This document shows positions 1 through 6,471 of a stretch of DNA of 7,711 bases, piece by piece (the first letter of the stretch is position 1; every line of letters starts with the position of its first letter). Under the pieces are notes generated by a model. It had not been told where the DNA came from. It saw only the letters and a program-made list of their open reading frames with translations, and did no database searches. The stretch comes from DASQDT01 sp036380435 (GTDB lineage Bacteria > Acidobacteriota > Blastocatellia > Pyrinomonadales > Pyrinomonadaceae): assembly GCA_036380435.1 (NCBI GenBank), contig DASVES010000461.1, forward strand, positions 1 to 7,711. The letters run 5' to 3'. A program made the position numbers and the translations under genes.

Positions 1-1
1 C

Positions 2-277
2 TTCCGGCAGGAGATACTCATCCGCATCAGCTCCTACGCCCGCAAGGGCCGGCAGTTCGAGTACAACTCGCACGAGCGTTTGAAAGAAGCCATCGAGAAG
101 AAAATCTTCTCCGACCTCAAGGACGTGGTCAAGATCACCACTTCCGTCAAGACGCCCGACCCCGACCAGCTCCGCCGCATCAACGAGGTCGTTGACCGGC
201 TCGTCAAGGAGCACGGCTACTGCCCCGTCTGCGCCAACGAGCTGCTGACCTACGTCGGCACGCTGCTCTCACGCTAA
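2..277 (+). CDS. prkA: PrkA-family serine protein kinase, C-terminal end (5' truncated)
   Basis: This is the last 91 codons of a gene that begins before the window; it reads in frame from base 2 to a TAA at 275-277. The translation opens FRQEILIRISSYARKG and contains YNSHERLKEAIEKKIFSDLK, then a hinge (TSVKTPDPDQ) and ends ANELLTYVGTLLSR. This matches my memory of the PrkA/YeaG C-terminal domain, which follows the AAA+-like ATPase and kinase regions. Known family role: cytoplasmic serine kinase acting in stationary phase, nutrient stress or sporulation, typically co-located with YhbH/YeaH. The next gene here is a YhbH homologue on the same strand, which strongly supports the call. A CPVC motif at bases 221-232 lies near the C-terminus. 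The catalytic part is outside the window, so kinase integrity cannot be judged. Confidence 0.92.
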   Translation, partial: FRQEILIRISSYARKGRQFEYNSHERLKEAIEKKIFSDLKDVVKITTSVKTPDPDQLRRINEVVDRLVKEHGYCPVCANELLTYVGTLLSR

Positions 278-316
278 TCGGCGCGCGCGGCGCGTCCGTC
301 GCCAGTGTAACTAGAG

Positions 317-351
317 ACGCCCGCGCTTTTCGCTCCAGAAGGCGCGGGCGT
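317..351 (+). terminator. GC-rich hairpin between prkA and yhbH (attenuator or processing site)
   Basis: Arms ACGCCCGCGC (317-326) and GCGCGGGCGT (342-351) pair perfectly over 10 bp. The pairing can extend inward by about four more pairs, two of them G-U (327-330 with 338-341), leaving a loop near 331-337. No T-run follows (TGTGATTGGC), so it is not a canonical intrinsic terminator. It lies 40 bases after the prkA stop and 25 bases before the preferred yhbH ATG. It may stabilise the 3' end of the prkA message, partly attenuate yhbH, or mask yhbH translation. The pairing is seen directly; the role is inference. Confidence 0.5.
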
Positions 352-376
352 TGTGATTGGCAGAAGAAAAGTTCAA

Positions 377-1564
377 ATGACAGAAGACTTCATCTCAGGC
401 ACCATCCAGCGCAACGACTGGTCGTTGCAGCGTAAGGGCGTGATCGACCAGGAGCGGCACCGGGAGCGGGTCAAGGAGGCCGTGCGTCAGAACCTCGGCT
501 CCATCGTCTCTAACGAAGCCATCATCCTCTCGGACGGTCGGCGCACGGTCAAGGTGCCGATCCGCTCGCTCGACGAGTACAAGTTCCGCTTTGACCATCG
601 CAAGCGCAAACACGTCGGGCAGGGCGACGGCAAGACACGCGTCGGCGACGTGATCGCGCGCGAGGGGCAGCCCGGTCAGGGGCCGGGGCAGGGGTCGGGG
701 CCGGGCGGACAGGGCGCTGGGGCCGAGTACTACGAGGCCGAGGTGAACATCGACGAGCTGGCCGCGATGATCTTTGAAGACCTCCGCCTCCCGTTCCTCG
801 AAGAGAAGGCGAAGAAGGCCGTGCAGGCGCGCACCACGCGCTTCAACGAGATTCGCCGCACCGGCGTGATGTCGAACCTCGACAAGCGGCGCATGATTCT
901 GGAGAACATCAAGCGCAACGCGCGCGAGGACGGCCGCCCGAGTTTCAAGGGCGTCCGCAAGGAAGACCTCCGCTTCAAGTCATGGGAAGAGGAGAACCGC
1001 TACGAGTCGAACGCCGTGGTGCTCGCGTTGATGGATGTCTCGGGGAGCATGGGCGAGTTCAAGAAGTATATCGCGCGCTCCTTCTTCTTCTGGATGGTGC
1101 GTTTCTTGCGGACGAAGTACGACAACGTCGAGATCGTTTTCATCTCGCACCACACGGAGGCGCGCGAGGTCTCGGAGGAGCAGTTCTTCACGCAGGGCGA
1201 GTCAGGCGGCACGGTCGTCTCCTCGGCCTACCAGCTCGCGCTCGACGTGATCCGCGAACGCTTCCGCCCCGCCGACTGGAACGTCTACCCCTTCCACTTC
1301 TCCGATGGCGACAACTATTACTCGGACAACGAGGAGGCCGTCCGCCTCGCCGACGAGTTGATACAGACCTGCAATCTCTTCGGCTACGGCGAGATCGGCG
1401 AGGAGGGAGCCGCCGGCTACCGCCGCTCCTCGGGCGCCCTGCTTTCGATCTACAACGACCGGCTCAAGAACCGCGAGCGATTCGTCGGCGTGCGAATCGA
1501 CGACAAGGAAGACGTCTACACGGCCCTCAAGCAGTTCTTCGGCAGCCGCGGCGTGGAGGTCTGA
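377..1564 (+). CDS. yhbH: YhbH/YeaH family protein (DUF444, VWA-like domain)
   Basis: A 395-residue cytoplasmic protein, close to the family's usual length. It is recognisable from end to end: N-terminal NDWSLQRKGVIDQERHRERV, then IPIRSLDEYKFRF-like and HVGQGDG-type segments (VPIRSLDEYKFRFDHRKRKH here), a Gly/Gln/Pro linker at residues 97-116, YYEAEV, and DLRFKSWEEENRYESNAVVL. The C-terminal half is VWA-like: MIDAS motif D220-V-S-G-S224, then ARSFFFWMVRFLRTKY, H258-H-T-E-A, G274-E-S-G-G-T279 and F306-H-F-S-D-G-D-N313. These metal-site and core motifs look intact. Known family context: partner of PrkA and often SpoVR, in stress or stationary-phase physiology; biochemical role unresolved. I chose ATG 377 (weak GAAGA at 363-367) because the upstream in-frame GTG at 353 adds eight atypical residues and abuts the hairpin. 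No SpoVR gene follows in the window. Confidence 0.95.
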   Translation: MTEDFISGTIQRNDWSLQRKGVIDQERHRERVKEAVRQNLGSIVSNEAIILSDGRRTVKVPIRSLDEYKFRFDHRKRKHVGQGDGKTRVGDVIAREGQPGQGPGQGSGPGGQGAGAEYYEAEVNIDELAAMIFEDLRLPFLEEKAKKAVQARTTRFNEIRRTGVMSNLDKRRMILENIKRNAREDGRPSFKGVRKEDLRFKSWEEENRYESNAVVLALMDVSGSMGEFKKYIARSFFFWMVRFLRTKYDNVEIVFISHHTEAREVSEEQFFTQGESGGTVVSSAYQLALDVIRERFRPADWNVYPFHFSDGDNYYSDNEEAVRLADELIQTCNLFGYGEIGEEGAAGYRRSSGALLSIYNDRLKNRERFVGVRIDDKEDVYTALKQFFGSRGVEV

Positions 1565-1921
1565 AGTCGTGACGGGGCGGCGAGCCTCCGCGTGGGTGAG
1601 TGCGCCGGGTCTCCGAAAAAATGGAGAAAAATGCGAAAGTTCGCTTCCCATTGCCGCTTCGGCGCCTCACGTCCGATGAGATAAAGTGTAGAAGCTTAGA
1701 GAATTAACCCTCCACGCCGGCCCCTGCCCTCCGGTGGAATATTGTTTGCGTCGTTGAAACCTCAGCTAGCCTATCGAACCCGGGTCTGGGAAGTTTTAAT
1801 ATTTTGCCGCGTCTGTGACGCTTGATCGCGGCCCTCGCCGATGCCGCCGGTCGAGCCGCGCCCCCGACGCACGGCCGGCAGTTCATCAATCCTGTTTCAC
1901 AGGGTCTCATCATCAGTGGTT

Positions 1922-1981
1922 TTCAGACCAGACCATCCCCGCACGGTGACATCCGGCAGTTTAGTTAGCGCCCGGTCTGAA
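1922..1981. repeat. 8-bp inverted repeat in the oar leader
   Basis: TTCAGACC at 1922-1929 is the exact reverse complement of GGTCTGAA at 1974-1981, with 44 bases between. It begins 103 bases before the receptor start codon. It could close a leader RNA domain or be a split operator, but an 8-bp match over this distance can also occur by chance. Adjacent AGACC units (1925-1929 and 1930-1934) make the left arm slightly repetitive. Confidence 0.3.
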
Positions 1982-2019
1982 GCCACATCGTTCACCAATC
2001 TGACCAAATAACTCACGAT

Positions 2020-2025
2020 AGGAGG
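2020..2025 (+). promoter_or_regulatory. Strong Shine-Dalgarno of the Oar-like receptor
   Basis: AGGAGG at 2020-2025 is a full anti-SD match, six bases before ATG 2032. It fixes the receptor start and predicts efficient translation, in contrast to the weak or absent sites at yhbH and the first TPR gene. Confidence 0.85.
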
Positions 2026-2031
2026 CCTTCA

Positions 2032-5000
2032 ATGAGGATAGGTAGACTCACAGAAGCGTTTACGAAGACGCTCGCCGTCGCCTTGCTGGTGGCGGGGCTT
2101 GTCGCGCCCGCCGACACGCTGGCGCAGACGGCCAACACGGGCGTCATCACCGGTACGGTTCAGAATGAGAAGGGCGAAGTGGTGCCCGGCGCGACCGTCC
2201 GGGCCATCAACGTCGGCACCAACGCCACGCGCGAGACGCAGACGAGCGACGAGGGCGTCTACGAAATTTCGCAACTCGTGCCCGGCACCTACCGCCTCGA
2301 AGTCGAGGCCACGGGCTTCGCCAAGCAGGTGCAGAGTGATGTCGTGGTCAACGTGCTCCAGCGCACCACGGTCAACCCGGCGCTCCGGGTCGGCGGCATC
2401 GGCGAAACTGTAAACGTCTCGGCCGATAGCGCCTCGCTTATCGAGACCTCGAAGACGGATGTCTCCGGCGTCATCGACCAGCGGCGGTTGGAGAACCTCC
2501 CCGTCAACGGCCGCTCGTTCGCCTCGCTCGCCATCCTCATCCCCGGCGCGACCCTCCAGCCCTCTTTCGACCCGACCAAGTCGCGCGTCGGCACCTTCTC
2601 CGTGGGCGGCTCGACGGGCCGCAACGTCAACGTCACCATCGACGGCGGCGACAACAAAGACAACGCCGTCGGCGGCATCCTCCAGAACTTCTCGATGGAG
2701 GGCATTCAGGAGTTCGCGCTCTCCACCCAGCGTTTCTCGGCGGCCAACGGCCGCTCGGGCGGCGCGCTCCTGTCGGTCATCTCGAAGTCGGGCACGAACA
2801 GCATGCACGGCTCGCTCTTCGGCTTCTTCCGCGACGACAAGCTGAACGCCAACGCTCCGGCGCTGCTGGCCGAAGCCAGGGGCGAGGACACGGCTAACGC
2901 GCAAAAGCCCCCCTTCAGCCGCCAGCAGTTCGGCGGTTCCATCGGCGGCCCGATCAAGCGCGACAAGGCGTTCTTCTTCGGCAGCATCGAGCGCACGCGC
3001 GAGCGTGGCAACTCCTTCGTTCCGGCCGAGACCCAGGCGGAGATCTCCTTCCTTGAATCGTTCGGCTATCAGGCCGTCCCGCTGCTGCCGCAGCCCTTCA
3101 ACGACACGCAGTACACGATCAAGGGCGACTTCACCCTCAACTCGCGCCACACGCTCGTGACGCGCTTCGCCGGTCAGCACAACGACGCCCTGAACGACCA
3201 GGCCGGCTTCCTCATCGTCCACACCGACCTCTCGGGCGGCAACGAGAGCCTGAACACGCTCTACAACTTCCTCGCCTCCGAGACCTGGACGGTGAATCAG
3301 AGCACCGTCAACCAGTTCACCTACCAGTACCAGACCTTCGACAACCGCATCAACGCGACGACCGACCTCAACCAGCTCTTCTTCCCCGATGGCCTCCTCA
3401 TCGGCCGCAACGGCAACGTCCCGCAGCAGACCATCCAGAAGAAGCACCAGTTCCGCGACGACCTGACCTGGAACCGCGGCAACCACGGCCTCAAGTTCGG
3501 CGGCGACTTCACCTACGTCCCGACCCTCGGCGGCCTGTTCGCCTTCAACTCGGCGCCGGAGTACGACTTCAACTTCACCGCCGGCGAGATCGCCAACAAC
3601 CCCGGCCAGTTCCCGCAGGGGTTCCGCACGACCCAGATTCTGCCGGGGCCGATCACCTGCTCGACGTTCGTCGGCGAGCCGACCTGCGCGGCGGCCGACC
3701 TTGACGGCATCGGCGTCGTGGGCGCCATCTTTCTCTCGGGCGGCGACCCCAGCTTCAACCTGCGCGAGGGCGCCAAGCAGTTCGCCTTCTACGCGCAGGA
3801 CGACTGGAAGGTCAGGCCCAACCTGACGCTCAACTTCGGCGTGCGCTACGACGTGGACTACGGCTTCGTCGATAACGCCCACGCGGCCGAGAACCGCGCC
3901 TTCCGCGCGCTCCAGATCATCGGCAGCCCGTTCGCGCGCAAGGTGGTCGAAGACGACACGAACAACTTCAGCCCGCGCGTCGGCTTCGCCTGGGACGTGC
4001 GCGGCGACGCCCGCTCGGTGCTGCGCGGCGGCTACGGCATCTACTACGATCAGTCGTTCCTCAACGTGCCGCTCTTCGCGGTGCAGCAGGCGAACCCGGA
4101 AATTTACGCCACCTTCCTCAACGACGGCGCGAACCTCAGCATCGATTCGCCGCCGCCCGACATCCCGCGCCCGCTAAATAACCCTCTGTCGGGCACGCGC
4201 GGCAGGATGCTCGACCCCGACTTCGAGTCGCCCTACACGCAGCAGTGGAACCTGGGGTTCGCTCAGGAACTCGGCAGCAACATGTCCGTGGAGTTCGACT
4301 ACGTCCACATCCTCGGCCTGCACGAGTTCACGGGCCTCGACATCAACCCGCGCATCGGGCCGCTCATCAACTCCCAGCGCAGCAGCGGGAACCCGGGCCG
4401 CATCCTGACGGCTCAGTTCGCGGCGCACGCCGCCGAGCTGACCGCCGCCTTCGGGACGCCCACGCCCATGGGGCGCATCACCGTGGCGCAGTCCGACAGC
4501 CGCTCCCGTTACGACGCCTTCACCGTGGCCTTCAGGAAACGCTACTCGAACAAGTATCAACTGAACGCGCACTACACGCTGGCGAAGTCGCAGGCGTGGT
4601 TCGGCGCGGCCGCCGACTTCGGCCTCCAGCCGCAGAACCTGTTCGACAAGTGGGACCCCGTCAACTTCGGCCCCACGGGCGAGGACGAGCGGCACCGCTT
4701 CGTGCTCTCCGGTATCTTCGATCTGCCGTGGGGCTTCCAGCTAGCGCCGATCTTCCAGTTGGCGTCGGCCCGGCCCTACAGCATCTTCCCGGCCTGCGTC
4801 TGCGACATCAATCGCGACGGCGTGAACAACGACCGCGAGTCGGTTGACCCCGGCGTGAACGATCAGGTCAAGCTGCCGCCGAACACGGAGCGCGGCGACA
4901 GCTTCTCGCAGTTGAACGTCCGCGTCTCGAAGTTCTTCAACTTCGGCGAGCGGGCCAAGCTCGGCCTGTTCTTTGAAGCCTTCAACGTCTTCAACACGGG

Positions 5001-5139
5001 CAATTTCGGCAACCAGTACCAGAACGTGACCGGCTCGCCGGACTTCGGCCAGCCGGTCAACTTCTTCGGCGCCACGGGCTTCTCCGAACCCATCGGGATT
5101 CCGTTCCAGGCGCAGTTCGGGGCGCGGTTCAGCTTCTAA
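2032..5139 (+). CDS. Oar-like TonB-dependent outer-membrane receptor with carboxypeptidase-regulatory-like N-domain
   Basis: A 1035-residue protein, within the usual range for Oar-like proteins. A signal peptide spans about residues 1-31 (basic start, core LAVALLVAGLVA, cleavage near TLAQT). Residues 37-120 form a carboxypeptidase-regulatory-like beta-sandwich (GVITGTVQNEKGEVVPGATV, then GVYEISQLVPGTYRLEVEATGF). Residues about 125-250 are plug-like (RRLENLPVNGRSFASLAILIPG, FSVGGSTGRNVNVTIDG, RSGGALLSVISKSGTN). The rest is a TonB-dependent beta-barrel, with barrel phrases such as FAFYAQDDWKVRPNLTLNFG and LRGGYGIYYDQ, ending GARFSF with a terminal Phe as expected for BAM-inserted barrels. Known family role: energised uptake or surface adhesion/development (Oar of Myxococcus); the ligand cannot be predicted, and no SusD-like partner is present. 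I saw four cysteines, C543/C552 and C922/C924; an EF-hand-like loop D925-I-N-R-D-G-V-N-N-D934 follows the latter. A strong terminator follows. Confidence 0.93.
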   Translation: MRIGRLTEAFTKTLAVALLVAGLVAPADTLAQTANTGVITGTVQNEKGEVVPGATVRAINVGTNATRETQTSDEGVYEISQLVPGTYRLEVEATGFAKQVQSDVVVNVLQRTTVNPALRVGGIGETVNVSADSASLIETSKTDVSGVIDQRRLENLPVNGRSFASLAILIPGATLQPSFDPTKSRVGTFSVGGSTGRNVNVTIDGGDNKDNAVGGILQNFSMEGIQEFALSTQRFSAANGRSGGALLSVISKSGTNSMHGSLFGFFRDDKLNANAPALLAEARGEDTANAQKPPFSRQQFGGSIGGPIKRDKAFFFGSIERTRERGNSFVPAETQAEISFLESFGYQAVPLLPQPFNDTQYTIKGDFTLNSRHTLVTRFAGQHNDALNDQAGFLIVHTDLSGGNESLNTLYNFLASETWTVNQSTVNQFTYQYQTFDNRINATTDLNQLFFPDGLLIGRNGNVPQQTIQKKHQFRDDLTWNRGNHGLKFGGDFTYVPTLGGLFAFNSAPEYDFNFTAGEIANNPGQFPQGFRTTQILPGPITCSTFVGEPTCAAADLDGIGVVGAIFLSGGDPSFNLREGAKQFAFYAQDDWKVRPNLTLNFGVRYDVDYGFVDNAHAAENRAFRALQIIGSPFARKVVEDDTNNFSPRVGFAWDVRGDARSVLRGGYGIYYDQSFLNVPLFAVQQANPEIYATFLNDGANLSIDSPPPDIPRPLNNPLSGTRGRMLDPDFESPYTQQWNLGFAQELGSNMSVEFDYVHILGLHEFTGLDINPRIGPLINSQRSSGNPGRILTAQFAAHAAELTAAFGTPTPMGRITVAQSDSRSRYDAFTVAFRKRYSNKYQLNAHYTLAKSQAWFGAAADFGLQPQNLFDKWDPVNFGPTGEDERHRFVLSGIFDLPWGFQLAPIFQLASARPYSIFPACVCDINRDGVNNDRESVDPGVNDQVKLPPNTERGDSFSQLNVRVSKFFNFGERAKLGLFFEAFNVFNTGNFGNQYQNVTGSPDFGQPVNFFGATGFSEPIGIPFQAQFGARFSF

Positions 5140-5169
5140 CCAGAGGCCGCGAACCCTTCAGACCGGGCC

Positions 5170-5221
5170 GGGGCGCCCGCGCCAACTTCCGGGTTAGCGC
5201 GGGCGCCCCACCCTTCTTTTT
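5170..5221 (+). terminator. Intrinsic terminator after the Oar-like receptor
   Basis: GGGGCGCCCGCGC (5170-5182) pairs perfectly with GCGCGGGCGCCCC (5197-5209), a 13-bp GC stem with a 14-base loop. It is followed by ACCCTTC and a T-run ending at 5221. This is a strong rho-independent terminator 31 bases after the receptor stop, and it argues that most receptor transcripts do not read into the downstream TPR gene. Confidence 0.9.
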
Positions 5222-5276
5222 GCTTTCGCGAATCGGGCATTACGCACGCCGCCGAACCGTCCGCGCGCTCCGCACG

Positions 5277-5285
5277 TGGTATAGA
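5277..5285 (+). promoter_or_regulatory. Extended -10 promoter candidate, possibly leaderless
   Basis: TGGTATAGA at 5277-5285 fits an extended -10 (TGn + TATAGA, 4 of 6 to TATAAT). The hexamer occupies -12 to -7 if the A of ATG 5292 is +1, the exact geometry for a leaderless transcript. No Shine-Dalgarno-like purine run lies between 5260 and 5291, and no good -35 is found at 17-bp spacing. The site lies just downstream of the receptor terminator, so an independent promoter is expected about here. The match is seen; its function is inference. Confidence 0.45.
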
Positions 5286-5291
5286 TCAAAC

Positions 5292-6317
5292 ATGCCCAGA
5301 CGAACGTTCAACCGATTCCCACTCGCGGCCTTCGCGCTTATCCTGTTGGCGGCCGCCGCCGCCCCCACCACCAACACCAACACCATCGCACACGCGCAGG
5401 GAGCCAACAGCCTTGAGGGCAGGGTCATGCTGCCTAACGGGGCGCAGCCCACAAACTCCGTCAAGGTCACGCTCGTCTTCAACGGCCGTCGGATGCACGA
5501 GACCTTCACCGACCTCAGCGGGCGATTCGCCTTCTCGGGCCTCGGCTCCGGCACTTATCACCTCACCGCCGAGGGTGACGGCACGACCTTCGAGACGACG
5601 ACCGTCAGCGCCGACGTGGGCATCTTCGGCTCCGCGCAGACCTACACGCAGAACATCCAGCTCCGCCTGAAGGCCGGCGCTACGTCCACCACGCCGCCCG
5701 GCACGATCTCCGCCGCCGAGGTTGACCCGGACGTGCCCGCGCGCGCGCGGGAGAAATACAGTCAGGGACTCAGGCAGGCCGCCGAGAACAGGCCCGAGCA
5801 GGCAGCGAAACTTTTCGAGGAGGCCGTCCGGGAACACGCGAAGTTCTACGCCGCCGCCCTCGCGCTCGGCGAGCAGTACGCCAAACTCCAGCGTCACGAC
5901 GACGCGCTCGCGGCCTACCGCAGAGCGACCGAGATCAAGCCCGACCGCGCGGAGGCTTACGTCGGCGTCGGGGTCAGCCTCGCCGGCCTGAAGAAGTTCG
6001 AGGAGGCCGTCAAGCTGTTGCGCGGGGTCGTCGAGTTGGACAAAGACCTGCCGGGCGCTTACCTGCCGCTCGGCTATGCCGAGATGATGACCGGCGACCA
6101 CGCCGCCGCCGAGCGCCACCTGTTGCGCGCGCTCGAACTCGGCCGCGCCGCGCTCGCGCACGTCTATCTCGCCCACGTCTACGAGCAGACGCTCCAGCCG
6201 GCGAAGGCCGTCGAACACCTTGAGACTTATCTCAAAGAGAATCCCCAAACGCTTAACGCCGCGGCGGTGCGCGGCGCGATTGAGAAGCTTCGTAAAAAGC
6301 TCAAAAGCGCGAAGTAA
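5292..6317 (+). CDS. Exported carboxypeptidase-regulatory-like + TPR protein (paralogue 1)
   Basis: A 341-residue protein. The signal peptide has basic residues PRRTFNR, core LAAFALILLAAAAA and a likely signal peptidase I site AHA|Q after residue 35. Residues 40-127 form a beta-sandwich of carboxypeptidase-regulatory type (LEGRVMLPNG, DLSGRFAFSGLGSGTYHLTA). A short Thr/Pro linker (128-145) leads to about five TPRs at roughly 152-182, 184-217, 218-251, 252-285 and 286-318, with typical phrases such as HDDALAAYRRATEIKP. The tail is basic (EKLRKKLKSAK). It should be a periplasmic or surface scaffold that binds proteins; no enzyme motif is seen and the partner is unknown. ATG 5292 is chosen because it starts the signal peptide; the in-frame TTG at 5220 lies in the terminator T-run. 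The gene at 6472 has the same architecture and a shared PGTI linker motif, implying duplication. Confidence 0.87.
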   Translation: MPRRTFNRFPLAAFALILLAAAAAPTTNTNTIAHAQGANSLEGRVMLPNGAQPTNSVKVTLVFNGRRMHETFTDLSGRFAFSGLGSGTYHLTAEGDGTTFETTTVSADVGIFGSAQTYTQNIQLRLKAGATSTTPPGTISAAEVDPDVPARAREKYSQGLRQAAENRPEQAAKLFEEAVREHAKFYAAALALGEQYAKLQRHDDALAAYRRATEIKPDRAEAYVGVGVSLAGLKKFEEAVKLLRGVVELDKDLPGAYLPLGYAEMMTGDHAAAERHLLRALELGRAALAHVYLAHVYEQTLQPAKAVEHLETYLKENPQTLNAAAVRGAIEKLRKKLKSAK

Positions 6318-6343
6318 GGGGCGCCGGCGAAGGCCGCCCCCTT
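6316..6343 (+). terminator. Weak hairpin after TPR paralogue 1
   Basis: GGGGCG (6318-6323) pairs with CGCCCC (6335-6340). Two further pairs (6324-6325 with 6332-6333) form if C6334 is bulged; an alternative register pairs AAGGGG with CCCCTT (6338-6343). The stem starts right at the stop codon. No T-run follows, so termination would be inefficient or rho-assisted; it may instead protect the mRNA 3' end. Confidence 0.4.
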
Positions 6344-6387
6344 CGAGATGCGCCGGGTGATATTTGTGCCATGTGCTTCGCGCCTCG

Positions 6388-6396
6388 TGATATCAT
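6388..6396 (+). promoter_or_regulatory. Extended -10 promoter candidate for TPR paralogue 2
   Basis: TGATATCAT at 6388-6396 is TGn followed by TATCAT, 5 of 6 to the -10 consensus. TTGTGC at 6364-6369 resembles a -35 but is 21 bases away, too far for a standard sigma-70 promoter, so the extended -10 would carry recognition. Predicted start is near 6403, giving a leader of about 70 bases before ATG 6472. The core TGATATCA (6388-6395) is also a perfect 8-base palindrome that a regulator could bind. Confidence 0.45.
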
Positions 6397-6456
6397 CAGA
6401 CATCCCCGGAAACACTAGGAATGATTTGTAACCCGATCTGCGCTATCTTCAAATTT

Positions 6457-6462
6457 AAGGAG
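6457..6462 (+). promoter_or_regulatory. Shine-Dalgarno of TPR paralogue 2
   Basis: AAGGAG at 6457-6462 lies nine bases before ATG 6472. It selects that ATG over the upstream in-frame ATG at 6421, which would place 17 unlikely residues (MICNPICAIFKFKELRF) before the signal peptide. Confidence 0.75.
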
Positions 6463-6471
6463 TTGAGATTT

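Larger units (their letters stand above)
1565..2031 (+). other. Long intergenic region / probable oar leader; no gene seen
   Basis: No reading frame here looks like a protein, and the stretch 1681-1810 is visibly richer in A/T than the genes. I see no tRNA, repeat array or mobile-element end. Structures visible by eye: a small TCTCC/GGAGA stem (1610-1614 with 1623-1627); a GC stem 1842-1849 with 1872-1880 carrying a one-base bulge; a CCTGT/ACAGG hairpin with a 3-base loop (1891-1903); and an inverted pair TTCAGACC (1922-1929) with GGTCTGAA (1974-1981). None is followed by a T-run, so no canonical yhbH terminator is evident. A poor promoter candidate is TAATAT at 1797-1802, without a good -35. 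This is most likely the promoter and 5' leader of the receptor gene. Confidence 0.55.

Noticed and set aside
353..376. GTG 353 as the yhbH start
   Set aside because: The eight added residues (MIGRRKVQ) are unlike the family start, and the codon abuts the hairpin's 3' arm; ATG 377 fits family length.
1704..1913. A 69-codon - strand open frame in the leader region
   Set aside because: Arg/Ala-rich, no family resemblance and no ribosome site noticed; more likely chance in GC-rich DNA.
1840..2031. Cobalamin-type riboswitch before the TonB-dependent receptor
   Set aside because: Fragments such as GGTCTGAAGCCAC hint at it, but the conserved B12-box and core elements are absent or in the wrong order.
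2029..3882. A 617-codon open frame on the - strand opposite the receptor
   Set aside because: It lies wholly inside a well-recognised + strand gene. The composition is Val/Glu/Arg/Gly-rich, as expected from the antisense of GC-biased codons, and it has no recognisable domain.
1972..5166. CCGGTCTGAA (1972-1981) and its reverse complement TTCAGACCGG (5157-5166) flank the receptor gene like terminal inverted repeats
   Set aside because: Only 10 bases, no target-site duplication or transposase, and the downstream copy adjoins a terminator; coincidence is the simpler reading.
5286..6248. A 320-codon - strand open frame opposite the first TPR gene
   Set aside because: Low-complexity Gly/Arg/Val shadow of a GC-rich gene with clear signal peptide and TPRs on the + strand.
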